Below, piece by piece: positions 41,518 to 50,500 of a DNA stretch of 64,000 nucleotides. This DNA comes from Candidatus Woesearchaeota archaeon (GTDB taxonomy: Archaea; Nanobdellota; Nanobdellia; Woesearchaeales; ARS49). The stretch's first letter is position 1. Every line of letters begins with the position of its first letter. The position numbers were made by a program, and so were the translations under genes. The notes under the pieces are model-generated. The model was not told where the DNA came from and did not search any database. It saw nothing but the letters and a program-made list of their open reading frames with translations. Location of the stretch: assembly GCA_019323015.1 (NCBI GenBank), contig JAHWHY010000005.1, positions 27,280-91,279 on the forward strand, in the 5' to 3' direction.

Positions 41518-42861
41518 ATGGCTATTGAAATCAAGGCAGTCGGTGGTTATGCAGAGGTTGGCAAGAACATGACTGCTGTTAAGGTTGATGATGAGGTTGT
41601 AATTATTGATATGGGCATTCATCTTCCTAACTATATTAAGACTACAGAAGAAGAGGGCGAGACTGTTATCAAGCTTAAGTCTTCTGATTTGATTAAGGCC
41701 AAGGCTATTCCTAATGATGATATTATCAGGGATTGGAAAGCGATGGTTAAGGCTATTGTTCCTACTCATGCGCATTTGGATCATGTTGGTGCTATTCCTT
41801 ATCTTGCTGGAAAATACAAGGCTCCTGTTGTCTGCACTCCTTTTACAGCTGCTGTCTTGAGAGCTATTTGCAAGGATGAGAAAATAAAGCTTCCTAATCA
41901 AATTAAGGCTTTGAGTCCTAACTCAAAGATCAAGATTTCTGATAAGATTACTGTGGAGCTTGTTCATGTTACTCATTCCACTCCGCAGGCTTCTATCGTG
42001 GCAATTCACACCCCTTATGGTGCTGTTGTTTATGCTGCTGATTTTAAGCTGGACAATTCCCCGACTTTGGGCGGAAAGCCTAATTATGCTGCTCTTGAGA
42101 GGTTGGGTAATAAGGGTGTTGCTGTTGCTATAATTAATGCGCTTTATTGCCCGTTTGACGGCAAGTGCCCTTCTGAGAATGTTGCCAAGGAAATGTTGAA
42201 GGGTGTTATGCTTGATGTTGATTCTCGTGGAAAGGCAATTATTGCAACTACATTCTCGTCTCATATTGCTAGGTTAAAGTCTATTGCTTCTTTTGGCAAG
42301 AAACTGCATAGAAAGACTGTTTTCCTGGGCCGTTCTCTCTCCAAGTATATTAATGCTGCTGCAGAGGCGAATATTGCTCATTTAGAAAAAGAAGGGGAGG
42401 TTTGCAGGTTTGCGAGGCAGATTGCCAGAAAGCTTAAGCAGGTTCAGAAAGAGGGTCCTGAAAAATATCTTTTAGTTGTTACAGGTCATCAGGGCGAGCC
42501 TAAAGCTACTTTGTCAAAGATGTCTACTGGGATTTATCCTTTTATGTTTGAGGATGAGGATGAGGTTATTTTCTCTTGTAATGTGATTCCTACGCCTATT
42601 AACAGGGCGTATAGGGAGATTTTAGAGGATCACCTGAAGAACAAGGGTATTAGGATTTTTAAGGGCGCGCATGTCTCTGGCCATGGGCGTAAAGAGGATA
42701 TTAGGGAGCTTATTAAGCTTTTAAAGCCAAGGCATATTATTCCTGTTCATTGCGAAAAGCCTGCAATGGATTCTTTTATTGAGCTGGGCATTAAAATGGG
42801 CTATGCAGAGGGCAAGACCGCGCTTCAGCTTTTAAATGGCCACTCTATGACGTTCGAATAA
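41518..42861 (+). CDS. rnj: aRNase J (beta-CASP ribonuclease)
   Basis: 447 residues. The MBL motif THAHLDHVGA is followed by HSTPQASIV and ADFKLDN as further metal ligands, the beta-CASP signature region (TTFSSHIARLKS), VVTGHQGEP, and the C-terminal VSGHGRKED...PVHCEK. This is the archaeal RNase J pattern, a 5'-3' exonuclease. The ATG at 41518 is preferred over a TTG two codons upstream. Confidence 0.9.
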   Translation: MAIEIKAVGGYAEVGKNMTAVKVDDEVVIIDMGIHLPNYIKTTEEEGETVIKLKSSDLIKAKAIPNDDIIRDWKAMVKAIVPTHAHLDHVGAIPYLAGKYKAPVVCTPFTAAVLRAICKDEKIKLPNQIKALSPNSKIKISDKITVELVHVTHSTPQASIVAIHTPYGAVVYAADFKLDNSPTLGGKPNYAALERLGNKGVAVAIINALYCPFDGKCPSENVAKEMLKGVMLDVDSRGKAIIATTFSSHIARLKSIASFGKKLHRKTVFLGRSLSKYINAAAEANIAHLEKEGEVCRFARQIARKLKQVQKEGPEKYLLVVTGHQGEPKATLSKMSTGIYPFMFEDEDEVIFSCNVIPTPINRAYREILEDHLKNKGIRIFKGAHVSGHGRKEDIRELIKLLKPRHIIPVHCEKPAMDSFIELGIKMGYAEGKTALQLLNGHSMTFE

Positions 42862-42923
42862 CCATTGCAAAATAACAAAATATTTATACTAGCAGACACT
42901 TCTGATTTTTAGGGGGTATAAAA

Positions 42924-43670
42924 ATGAAGTTAACACTAGCAGACTCAACTTATCTTAAGGACAGTATTGCAGTTATTTCTGAATTAGTGCATGAAGCGCG
43001 TTTTAAGTTGACTAAGGATGGTATTGAAATGATTGCTATGGATCCTGCTAATGTTGCTATGGTTGTTTTCAAGCTTTTGTCTAGTGCTTTTACAGAGTAT
43101 GAGATTGACAAGGAAACTGAGATTGCGATTAATTTGGCTAATTTCAAGCAGATTTTAAGGAGAGCTAAGGCGAATGATATTCTTTCTTTGGAATTAACCG
43201 CAGAAAATAAGTTAAAGATTACTCTGAAAGGAAAGTCTACAAGGACTTTTAGTCTTCCTTTGATAGAGATTGAGGAGACAGAGCAGAAAGTTCCTAATCT
43301 TTCATTTCCTGTGATTATCTCTACTGCAACTGGTGTTTTGAATGATGCTATTGATGATGCTGATATTGTTTCTGAGTCTGTTACTTTTAGTGCAGAGCCT
43401 GATAAGATGATGGTTAGTGCAGAGGGTGATCTCTCTAAAGCAAGTATTGATATTCCTGCAGATGACTTGACAAAGATTAATTCAGACACAAAAGCTGCTG
43501 TCAAGTCAAAATATTCTATTGAATACCTTAAAAAAATGATGCAGGGCTCTAAATTGGCTAATGAGGTTCATATTCATTTTAGCCAGGATTACCCATTGAA
43601 ACTTGAGTATAAGGTTGTGGATAAGGTTTTGTTGAGCTTTATTCTTGCTCCTCGTGTTGAGAATGACTAG
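42924..43670 (+). CDS. pcn: DNA polymerase sliding clamp PCNA
   Basis: 248 residues, the standard PCNA length. LVHEARFKLTKDGIEMIAMDPANVAMV, AKANDILSLEL and the C-terminal YPLKLEYKVVDKVLLSFILAPRVE are characteristic. The homotrimer rings DNA and tethers polymerase and nucleases. GGGGGT lies 9 nt before the ATG, and a TATA-like ATATTTATAC lies near 42877. Confidence 0.95.
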   Translation: MKLTLADSTYLKDSIAVISELVHEARFKLTKDGIEMIAMDPANVAMVVFKLLSSAFTEYEIDKETEIAINLANFKQILRRAKANDILSLELTAENKLKITLKGKSTRTFSLPLIEIEETEQKVPNLSFPVIISTATGVLNDAIDDADIVSESVTFSAEPDKMMVSAEGDLSKASIDIPADDLTKINSDTKAAVKSKYSIEYLKKMMQGSKLANEVHIHFSQDYPLKLEYKVVDKVLLSFILAPRVEND

Positions 43671-44163
43671 ATTAATTCAGCTTTGGATTCCTGGAACAAA
43701 ACCAGCGTGGGCAAACCCTTTTTCAGATTCTGAGCAATGTGGGGATTTTTTTATTGAATCTGAGCAGGATATCGTAAGTTCTGGCCTGCATTGCAGGCAG
43801 TCTGCAGGATTGGTGGCTGTTTATTTTCGAATGGGCAATTTAAATAAAGGCGATGGTTTTCCAGGGCTTGAAGGCTATGATTGTCCTTTTGAGGATTCTG
43901 ACCAGTTATATGCTTGCTGTCCCTCCCACTTAGTTGAATTAGCCAGACAAGTTAGAGACAGCGGCGATTGGGGTTTAGATGCCTGCCTGCCGGAAATTGT
44001 GGTAAATGCTTCTGGCGAGATTGAGAAAGATGTTTTTAAATATCTTTGCGCAAAGCTTGATGAACCTTTGGCAGATGATTTCTTCAAAGCTGATATTTAT
44101 TCGCATGGCAGAGAGACGATAACTGCTTTTTGGGAAAGGTCAAAGCACATATTTGGTTTTTAA
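43663..44163 (+). CDS. protein of unknown function after pcn
   Basis: 166 residues, acidic, with several cysteines (CGDFF, LHCRQ, YDCPF, YACCPS). The ATG at 43663 overlaps the end of pcn by 8 nt. The sequence contains a segment WIPGTKPAWANPFSDSEQCGDF near the N-terminus, but no family is recognised. It may be co-transcribed with pcn and purB. Confidence 0.55.
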   Translation: MTRLIQLWIPGTKPAWANPFSDSEQCGDFFIESEQDIVSSGLHCRQSAGLVAVYFRMGNLNKGDGFPGLEGYDCPFEDSDQLYACCPSHLVELARQVRDSGDWGLDACLPEIVVNASGEIEKDVFKYLCAKLDEPLADDFFKADIYSHGRETITAFWERSKHIFGF

Positions 44164-44164
44164 A

Positions 44165-45610
44165 ATGGGTAATAATGAAGTTTATCAAGAGCCTTTGGTA
44201 AGCAGGTATACTGACAAGGCTATGCAGCAGGTTTTTTCTGATGATTTTAAGTTTCAGACATGGAGAAAGTGCTGGATTGCTCTTGCAGAAGCACAGATGG
44301 AGCTTGGTCTTCCTCAGGTTAAGCAGGAAATGATTGATGAGATGATTATTGCCCAGAAAAAGATTGATTATGATGTTGCAAAGGCCAAGGAAAAAGAGAT
44401 TCGGCATGATGTGATGGCTCATGTTTTTGAGTTTGGCACGCATTGTCCTTCTGCTAAGGGAATTATTCATCTTGGCGCGACTTCTATGTTTGTTTGCTGC
44501 AATACTGAATTGATTCAGATTAGAAATGCTTTGAGATTAATCAAGGCCAGTTTAATCAGCACTATTCAGAATCTTGCTAAATTTGCGCAAGAACATGCTT
44601 CTCTGGTTACTCTTGGTTATACGCATTTCCAGCCTGCTCAGCCCACCACAGTCGGAAAAAGGACTGTTTTATACATTCAGGATCTCTTGTTTGATTTGCA
44701 GCAGTTAGAGGCTGTTGAATCATCTATTAAGGCTAGGGGCGTTAAAGGTACTGTGGGAACTCAGGCTTCTTACATGGAATTATTTAATGGGGATTATGGT
44801 AAAGTTAAGCAGTTGGATGCTTTGGTTAGCAAGAAGCTTGGTTTTTCAGAGTCTTTTCCAGTTACTGGGCAGACTTATTCAAGAAAGTTGGATAGTTTTA
44901 TTGCAAAGACATTGGCTGGTATTGCAGAGTCTGCTCATAAGTTTGCTGTTGATATGCGATTGCTCTCCAATCTTAAGGTTATGGAAGAGCCTTTTGCTAA
45001 GTCTCAGACAGGAAGTTCTGCTATGGCTTACAAGCGGAATCCTATGCGTTCTGAAAGGTTGACTGCTTTGTGTAGGAAGTTGATTAATCTTCAGCAGGAC
45101 TTGTCTCATACTCATGCTAATCAGTGGTTTGAAAGGACCCTGGATGATTCTTCTATCAGGAGGATGAGTATTCCTCAGATGTTTTTGCTGGCTAATGCTG
45201 TTCTTAAGCTGTACCAGAATATTTCAGATGGTATGGTTGTTTACCCTGCGCAGATTAAGAGGTATCTTGATAATGAGCTTCCTTTTATGGCTACAGAAAC
45301 TATTTTGATGGAGCTTTGCAAGCAGGGTGAGGACAGGCAGAAAATGCATGAAATCATTAAAAAGCATTCTGTTGAGGCTGCAAAGAGTGTGAAGCTTGAA
45401 GGTAAAAGAAATGATTTGTTCCAGCGGCTTGCTGATGATCCTGAGATTCCTGTTACAGCGTCTTTTCTTAATCAATTCTTGGAAAATCCAGAGCGTTTTG
45501 CAGGTGCTGCCTCTGTTCAGGCTAAAGGGTTCCTTAAAAATAGTGTTGCTCCTGTTCTTGAGAAGTATTCTGATTTGATTGGAGAGGTTGATTCAGAAAT
45601 TAATGTGTAG
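44165..45610 (+). CDS. purB: adenylosuccinate lyase
   Basis: 481 residues of the fumarase/aspartase superfamily. GSSAMAYKRNPMRSERLTAL is the signature loop, and the conserved His in YTHFQPAQPTT is visible. It acts twice in purine synthesis, making AICAR and AMP with release of fumarate. The length fits. The ATG at 44165 starts one base after the previous stop. Confidence 0.93.
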   Translation: MGNNEVYQEPLVSRYTDKAMQQVFSDDFKFQTWRKCWIALAEAQMELGLPQVKQEMIDEMIIAQKKIDYDVAKAKEKEIRHDVMAHVFEFGTHCPSAKGIIHLGATSMFVCCNTELIQIRNALRLIKASLISTIQNLAKFAQEHASLVTLGYTHFQPAQPTTVGKRTVLYIQDLLFDLQQLEAVESSIKARGVKGTVGTQASYMELFNGDYGKVKQLDALVSKKLGFSESFPVTGQTYSRKLDSFIAKTLAGIAESAHKFAVDMRLLSNLKVMEEPFAKSQTGSSAMAYKRNPMRSERLTALCRKLINLQQDLSHTHANQWFERTLDDSSIRRMSIPQMFLLANAVLKLYQNISDGMVVYPAQIKRYLDNELPFMATETILMELCKQGEDRQKMHEIIKKHSVEAAKSVKLEGKRNDLFQRLADDPEIPVTASFLNQFLENPERFAGAASVQAKGFLKNSVAPVLEKYSDLIGEVDSEINV

Positions 45611-45623
45611 GTGGTGGGATTTT

Positions 45624-46688
45624 ATGAGAATAATTAAAGTGCAGTCTAACGGCAGCATAAAAGAGGATGCTTTTGTTAATCGCAGTAAGTATCTCAAGGC
45701 GATTCATGATATTGCAGAGTCTTATCTCTCTGCTGTTCATCAGAGCGGCATTTTGACTACAGATATGGATGGTGTGCTTATTCATGACGATAATGCGATT
45801 ATGGCTGCGAGGATTGTTTCAGGCCCAGAGGCGCAGGTGTGGTTTGGCAGGTATGCTGATGCTAATCTTGTTGCTGTTGCAGAGGGCATGGCGGCTTATT
45901 GCTGGTATGCTCCTACTTTATTTGTTGGGCGGTTGTTGAAAGGTCTGTCTCCTGAAATCAATAGGGTTGTTGGCAGGCATATTAGGTTGATTCCTGGAGC
46001 AGAAAAGCATATTGATAATCTTCTTGAGCTGGGATATGATATTACTGCTGTTACTGCAGGCCATCAAGAGTCTGCTGAGGAAATATCTAACAGAGTGAAT
46101 ATTGGCGTTACTTATGGAACCCAATTGGGTGTTTCTGATGATGGTGTTTATGATGGTATTGTTCAGAGGTTTATTGGTGGCAGTCATAAGCTTGATGTTG
46201 TTGAAAAGATTTTAGAGCATGAAGGAAAATTTGTAGGAACACATGTTGGTGATAGCTGGTCAGATATTGAGACTCTTGCAGGCATTCCTGATTCAGTTGC
46301 ATATAATCCTGGCTGTGAGTTGGCTTTGAGAAATGCACGAATATCTGTTCTTGGTGTTTCTTTGCTTAGTCTGCTTCCTTTTTTTGATCCAGAAGGGAAA
46401 TATGATTCTTTGTTGAAAAATACTGATTTGCCTGATACTGTTATCTTAATGCTTGGCCAGCCAGGTCCAACGGGTTTAACGAAGCTTTTTGCAGATTCTA
46501 GGGAAATCAAGAAGAAGTGGATTAATGCTTTGTTAGATGGACAGCAAGGCTCTGCTTTGGAGATTGAGGAACGGATTAAGTCAGAGTTGCGCGAAAAAGG
46601 TGTTGATTTCAGGACAAGGTATTCTGATTTTATGTCTGTTGATGAATTTGATGCTTATGCAAAAAAGGCGTATGAGGATTTGGAATAA
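45624..46688 (+). CDS. HAD-superfamily phosphatase
   Basis: 354 residues. HAD motif I is TTDMDGVL, motif II is VTAGHQ, and motif IV is GDSWSDIE, as in phosphoserine-phosphatase-like enzymes; a helical cap lies between motifs I and II. GGTGGTGGGA lies upstream of the ATG at 45624. The stop shares a base with the kinase start (TAATG). Among purine genes, a nucleotide phosphatase is plausible but not shown. Confidence 0.75.
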   Translation: MRIIKVQSNGSIKEDAFVNRSKYLKAIHDIAESYLSAVHQSGILTTDMDGVLIHDDNAIMAARIVSGPEAQVWFGRYADANLVAVAEGMAAYCWYAPTLFVGRLLKGLSPEINRVVGRHIRLIPGAEKHIDNLLELGYDITAVTAGHQESAEEISNRVNIGVTYGTQLGVSDDGVYDGIVQRFIGGSHKLDVVEKILEHEGKFVGTHVGDSWSDIETLAGIPDSVAYNPGCELALRNARISVLGVSLLSLLPFFDPEGKYDSLLKNTDLPDTVILMLGQPGPTGLTKLFADSREIKKKWINALLDGQQGSALEIEERIKSELREKGVDFRTRYSDFMSVDEFDAYAKKAYEDLE

Positions 46689-47596
46689 TGAAAAAAGTTG
46701 TTTCTGTTGGAGCATTGAATGTTGATGTTTTGCTTTATGTTGCTGAGTTTTGCAAGCCAGATGGCGAGGTTCCGGTTAATAGCGCATCTGTCTGTTCTGG
46801 TGGTCAGGCTGGAAACATTGCTGCTGGCTTGGGAAAACTGGGTAAAAACGTGTTTTTCTTTGGTAATATAGGCAATGATTCTCATACTGCAATGCTGAAA
46901 AAGGATTTTGATGCGTGCAGTGTTAATTACTCTTTTGCAAAAAAGATTGGCAAGCCGAATAATTCTGTCTATTGCTTGATTGATAAAACAGGAGAGCGGA
47001 TGCTTTATGTTCAGAACAACATAGATTTGTCTGCAGGTGATTTTTCAGATGAGTTGTTAACAGATACTGAATTTATTGTTTTTAGCAGTATAATCAAGGA
47101 TGATGTTGTTGATTTTTATGTTGATATTGCCAGGCGTGCAAAAGAAAAAGGTATTAAGATTGCCATGGATCCTGGAAATATTCTTGCAAAGCTTGGTTTT
47201 GAGAAATTAAAACCTTTATTAGAGCTTTGTGATGTTATTTTTCCTAGTTTAGGAGAGGCAGAGATGCTTGTTGGAAGTTTGGATAATATTAACAAACTAA
47301 CAGATGTTGTTCCTCATGTTCTTGTCACCTGTGGAAAAGACGGTATAAGATATTATCAAAAAGATAAGGAAATGCAGCACTTTCTTGCTAAGCCTTTCAA
47401 GGAAAATAGAAAAATCATTGATTCCACAGGCGCAGGTGATTGTTTTGCAGCTGCTTGTGTTGCTGGCTTGATAGACAATAAGAGTGTTGAGGACGCTATT
47501 GTTTTTGCTTTGCTGGCCTCAAAACTCTCGCTGGCTAAAAAAGGTGCAAGGGCAATGCCTTCTCTTGAGGAAATAGAAGACTTCAAGAACGAATAG
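46688..47596 (+). CDS. PfkB family carbohydrate/nucleoside kinase
   Basis: 302 residues of the ribokinase family. GGQAGNIAAGLGKLG near residue 40 and the catalytic anion-hole motif DSTGAGDCFAAA near residue 250 are intact. Substrates in this family are sugars or nucleosides. Its placement with a HAD phosphatase inside the purine cluster suggests a nucleoside or ribose salvage role, by inference. It converges on purF. Confidence 0.85.
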   Translation: MKKVVSVGALNVDVLLYVAEFCKPDGEVPVNSASVCSGGQAGNIAAGLGKLGKNVFFFGNIGNDSHTAMLKKDFDACSVNYSFAKKIGKPNNSVYCLIDKTGERMLYVQNNIDLSAGDFSDELLTDTEFIVFSSIIKDDVVDFYVDIARRAKEKGIKIAMDPGNILAKLGFEKLKPLLELCDVIFPSLGEAEMLVGSLDNINKLTDVVPHVLVTCGKDGIRYYQKDKEMQHFLAKPFKENRKIIDSTGAGDCFAAACVAGLIDNKSVEDAIVFALLASKLSLAKKGARAMPSLEEIEDFKNE

Positions 47597-47598
47597 TA

Positions 47599-49026
47599 TT
47601 ATTTGAAATAGTCTAGGCTTTTTTGCACTCCTTTGCCTGTCCAGCAGTATAGGCATAGTTTTTCTTTTGGTATTCCTATTGCTTTTATCATGTCATCGAG
47701 TTGCTGGTATCTTAGTGAGTCTATTCCTATGTCTTTTGCTATCCAGTCTATCATTTTTTTGTATTTTTCTGAGTTTGGGTCTAGGTATTCTGATATGTCT
47801 TCTATGTCTTTGCCTTCTATTGCTCTTATTGCTTTTCTTGTGATTAGTTCGTTTATGCTTCTTGTGGAGAGGTTGTATATGCAGGGGAACATTAATGGCG
47901 GGCAGGCAGGCCGTACATGAATCTCTTTTGCTCCTGCATTTTTTAGTTTGTTTATTGTGAAGTTCTTTAGTTGTGTGCCTCTGACTATTGAGTCTTCGCA
48001 TAGTATCATTCTGTTGTTTTTGATTACTGCTTCATTTGGTATTAGTTTCATTAATGCTATTCTGTTTCTTTCGTCTTGTGATGGGGGTATGTAGCTTCTT
48101 CCATATCCTGGTGTGTATTTTAGCAGAACTCTTCTATAGGGTTTTCCTGATTCTATTGCATATCCTATTGCGTGTGCTGTTCCAGAGTCTGGTACGCCTG
48201 CTACCAGGTCTACTTCTGCATTGTCGCGTCTTGCAAGGCATTTTCCGCATTCCTCTCTTACTGTTTCTGCATTTATGCCTTCATATGCTGATGCTGGAAA
48301 GCCGGTGTATATCCATAAGAATGCGCATATTTTGTTGGTCTGGCCTCCTTTTTTCTTTGTTTCAATGCCTTTGCTGTCAATAAATATGATTTCTCCTGGT
48401 TCTATGAATTTTCTTATCTTGAATCCTAGGTTTGGGAATGCGCAGGTTTCGCTGGTTATTGCTGTTTCATTTTCTTTTTCTCCTATTATAAGTGGTGTGA
48501 CTCCGTTTTTGTCTCTTGCCGCGTATATTCCTTCTTTTGTCAATAAAAGCAGGGAAGTTGAGCCCTGTATCTTGTTTTGCATTTTTTCTATTCCATCAAG
48601 AATAGAGTCTCCTTGGTTTATCAGGTTGGCAACAAGCTCTGTTCCGTTTATGTCTCCGTTTGGTATCTCGCTGAACGAGACTCCTTTTTTGATTAGTTCT
48701 TCTGATAACTCTTTTTTGTTTGTTATGAGGCCTGAGCAGCATATTGCAAAGACCCCGAATTTGCTCTTGAAGCTGAGTGGTTGTGGGTCTTTGTCTGAGA
48801 TTACTCCTATTCCCATGTTGGTTTTTATTTTTTCAGAGCCTACGCAGAATTTTGATTTGAATTGTGAGTTTGAAATGTCTCTTATTTTTTTTATGGGATG
48901 TCCTTTTTCGTCGATAAATGCGATTCCTCCGTATCCTGTTCCTAGGTGGCTGTGGTAGTCTATCCCATAGTATAGTGTTGAGATGCAGTTATTATTGTTG
49001 CTTACAATTCCGAATATTCCGCTCAT
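47599..49026 (-). CDS. purF: amidophosphoribosyltransferase with inactivated glutaminase domain
   Basis: 475 residues. The C-terminal PRPP-binding loop CEDSIVRGT (343-351) and the later LCLYCWTGKG block identify PurF, which makes phosphoribosylamine from PRPP. The N-terminal Ntn-type glutaminase domain is present in outline, but its active site is gone: the nucleophile Cys after Met is Ser2 (MSGIFGIV), the HVRYxTAG strand is VISDKD (75-80), and HNGN is CCSGL (96-100). It therefore probably uses ammonia rather than glutamine directly. It lies 9 nt downstream of purT on the same strand. Confidence 0.9.
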   Translation of the reverse strand: MSGIFGIVSNNNNCISTLYYGIDYHSHLGTGYGGIAFIDEKGHPIKKIRDISNSQFKSKFCVGSEKIKTNMGIGVISDKDPQPLSFKSKFGVFAICCSGLITNKKELSEELIKKGVSFSEIPNGDINGTELVANLINQGDSILDGIEKMQNKIQGSTSLLLLTKEGIYAARDKNGVTPLIIGEKENETAITSETCAFPNLGFKIRKFIEPGEIIFIDSKGIETKKKGGQTNKICAFLWIYTGFPASAYEGINAETVREECGKCLARRDNAEVDLVAGVPDSGTAHAIGYAIESGKPYRRVLLKYTPGYGRSYIPPSQDERNRIALMKLIPNEAVIKNNRMILCEDSIVRGTQLKNFTINKLKNAGAKEIHVRPACPPLMFPCIYNLSTRSINELITRKAIRAIEGKDIEDISEYLDPNSEKYKKMIDWIAKDIGIDSLRYQQLDDMIKAIGIPKEKLCLYCWTGKGVQKSLDYFK

Positions 49027-49035
49027 CTTATTACT

Positions 49036-50316
49036 CTAAAGCAGGTGTTTTTCCTTGTCTTCCTGCATTTTCCAGGCTGGGAATTGTCTTGTTTTCATTT
49101 CTACATAGTGTGCTGCTCTTTCTGCTTTTTTCTTTGCTTCCTCTACTGTGTCTGCTGTTGCTAGGATTATTCCCATTCTTCTGTTTACGTGTGCTTCTGG
49201 CTTGCCAAATGACATGAAGCTTATTCCTTTTTCATTTAATGCCTTGAATATGTTGCCGAATGCAGTGTCCCATCCTTCGTATGGGCTTAATAGCACGTGT
49301 GTTGCTCCTGGTTTTAGCATTGGTATTCCCCTGTATCCTAGCCTGTCTTCTGTTGGTACTGGAAGCCCTGTTATTGCTCTTACATGCAGGCCTGCTTCTG
49401 AATATCCTACTTGGTGTGTTGCAAACGTGACCATTCCTGTGTCGTGAGGTCTTGGTGAGCATTCATTGCCGTATACTTTGTCTCCTTTTACAAAGAGTTC
49501 ACACCCGAATAATCCTGTTCCTCCTAGTGCGTCTGTGATTTTTTTTGCTGCTTCGTATATTCCTTTTTCTGCTTTCTCGCTGACCTCTGCCATTTGCCAG
49601 CTTGAATGATAATCCCCGCCTCTTGTCTGGTAGTGTCCTACTGGTCTTGGGAATGATGTCACGATGTTTCCGTTTTCATCATAGTGTCTTACTGCTAGTT
49701 CTGTTACTTCTATGTCAAATGGTATGTGCTGCTCTACTATCATTTTTTCTCCTGACCCGCGTGCTTCGTTTTTTGCTTTTTCAAATGCTTTTTGCACGTC
49801 TTCTGGTCCTTTTACAAAGCTTGAGCCGTGTCCTGAGCTGTCCATTATTGCTTTTACCCAGCAGGGATATCCTAATTTTTCGCATGCGTCCTTCATCTCG
49901 TCAAGTGTTGTTGTGTAGAAGTATTTTGATGTCTCTACCCCGGCATTTCTTATCAGTTCGCGTATTCTCTCTCTTTGCATTGCTGCGTGTGATGCTTTTG
50001 CATTTGGTATGACATTAAAGCCCTCTTTTTCAAGGTCAAATAATAAGTCAAGGTTTATTGCCTCTATCTCAGGCACAATAAAATCTGGTTTTTCTTTTTC
50101 AACAATAGAGCGCACAAATCCTGCATCTTTCATGTTGCCTACATAGAATTTGTGTGCAATCTGGTGTCCTGGTGCATTCATGTAGCGGTCAACGCCTATT
50201 GTGTAAAAGCCCATTCTTTGTGCTTCTATCATTACTTCTTTTCCTAGCTCTCCGCATCCTAATAGCATTATTTTTGCAGCTTTTCCAGAAGTTTGTGAGA
50301 ATAATTCTGTCCTCAT
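49036..50316 (-). CDS. purT: formate-dependent GAR transformylase
   Basis: 426 residues of the ATP-grasp superfamily. SSGHGSSF, the GDYHSSWQMAEVS segment and NECSPRPHDTGMVT are characteristic of PurT, which converts GAR to FGAR with formate and ATP, avoiding formyl-tetrahydrofolate. The N-terminal nucleotide-binding MLLGCGELGKEV is intact. It is divergent from purL with a 150-nt promoter region between them. Confidence 0.92.
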   Translation of the reverse strand: MRTELFSQTSGKAAKIMLLGCGELGKEVMIEAQRMGFYTIGVDRYMNAPGHQIAHKFYVGNMKDAGFVRSIVEKEKPDFIVPEIEAINLDLLFDLEKEGFNVIPNAKASHAAMQRERIRELIRNAGVETSKYFYTTTLDEMKDACEKLGYPCWVKAIMDSSGHGSSFVKGPEDVQKAFEKAKNEARGSGEKMIVEQHIPFDIEVTELAVRHYDENGNIVTSFPRPVGHYQTRGGDYHSSWQMAEVSEKAEKGIYEAAKKITDALGGTGLFGCELFVKGDKVYGNECSPRPHDTGMVTFATHQVGYSEAGLHVRAITGLPVPTEDRLGYRGIPMLKPGATHVLLSPYEGWDTAFGNIFKALNEKGISFMSFGKPEAHVNRRMGIILATADTVEEAKKKAERAAHYVEMKTRQFPAWKMQEDKEKHLL

Positions 50317-50500
50317 TTAAAAACACCCCCTTGTGTTGTTTTGAGAGAATAGCACCAGATATATTAAATTTTTGGTGATACAGGAGTATAATAAAACTTA
50401 TATATTAGTTGTCATTTAGTCGATTTTGGGGGTAATTGACTAAAAGAATACTGCATAGTGTTATTTTTTGCCTCCAGTTAAGTTAAAGCTGGTGTTGAGT
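50317..50500 (+). promoter_or_regulatory. divergent purT/purL promoter region with inverted repeat
   Basis: The plus strand has a TATA-like TTATATAT near 50399-50406 and the minus strand an AATTTAATATAT near 50358-50369. TTTAGTC (50415-50421) and GACTAAA (50438-50444) form a 7-bp inverted repeat around the expected purL start site, a possible operator. GGTG before the TTG at 50501 is the likely ribosome binding site. Confidence 0.45.

Noticed and set aside
50436..50486. A 16-codon open frame from TTG between GGGGGT and purL, resembling a leader peptide
   Set aside because: The purine-rich stretch is only about 2 nt from the TTG, too close for initiation, and the peptide has no purine-related or repetitive feature.
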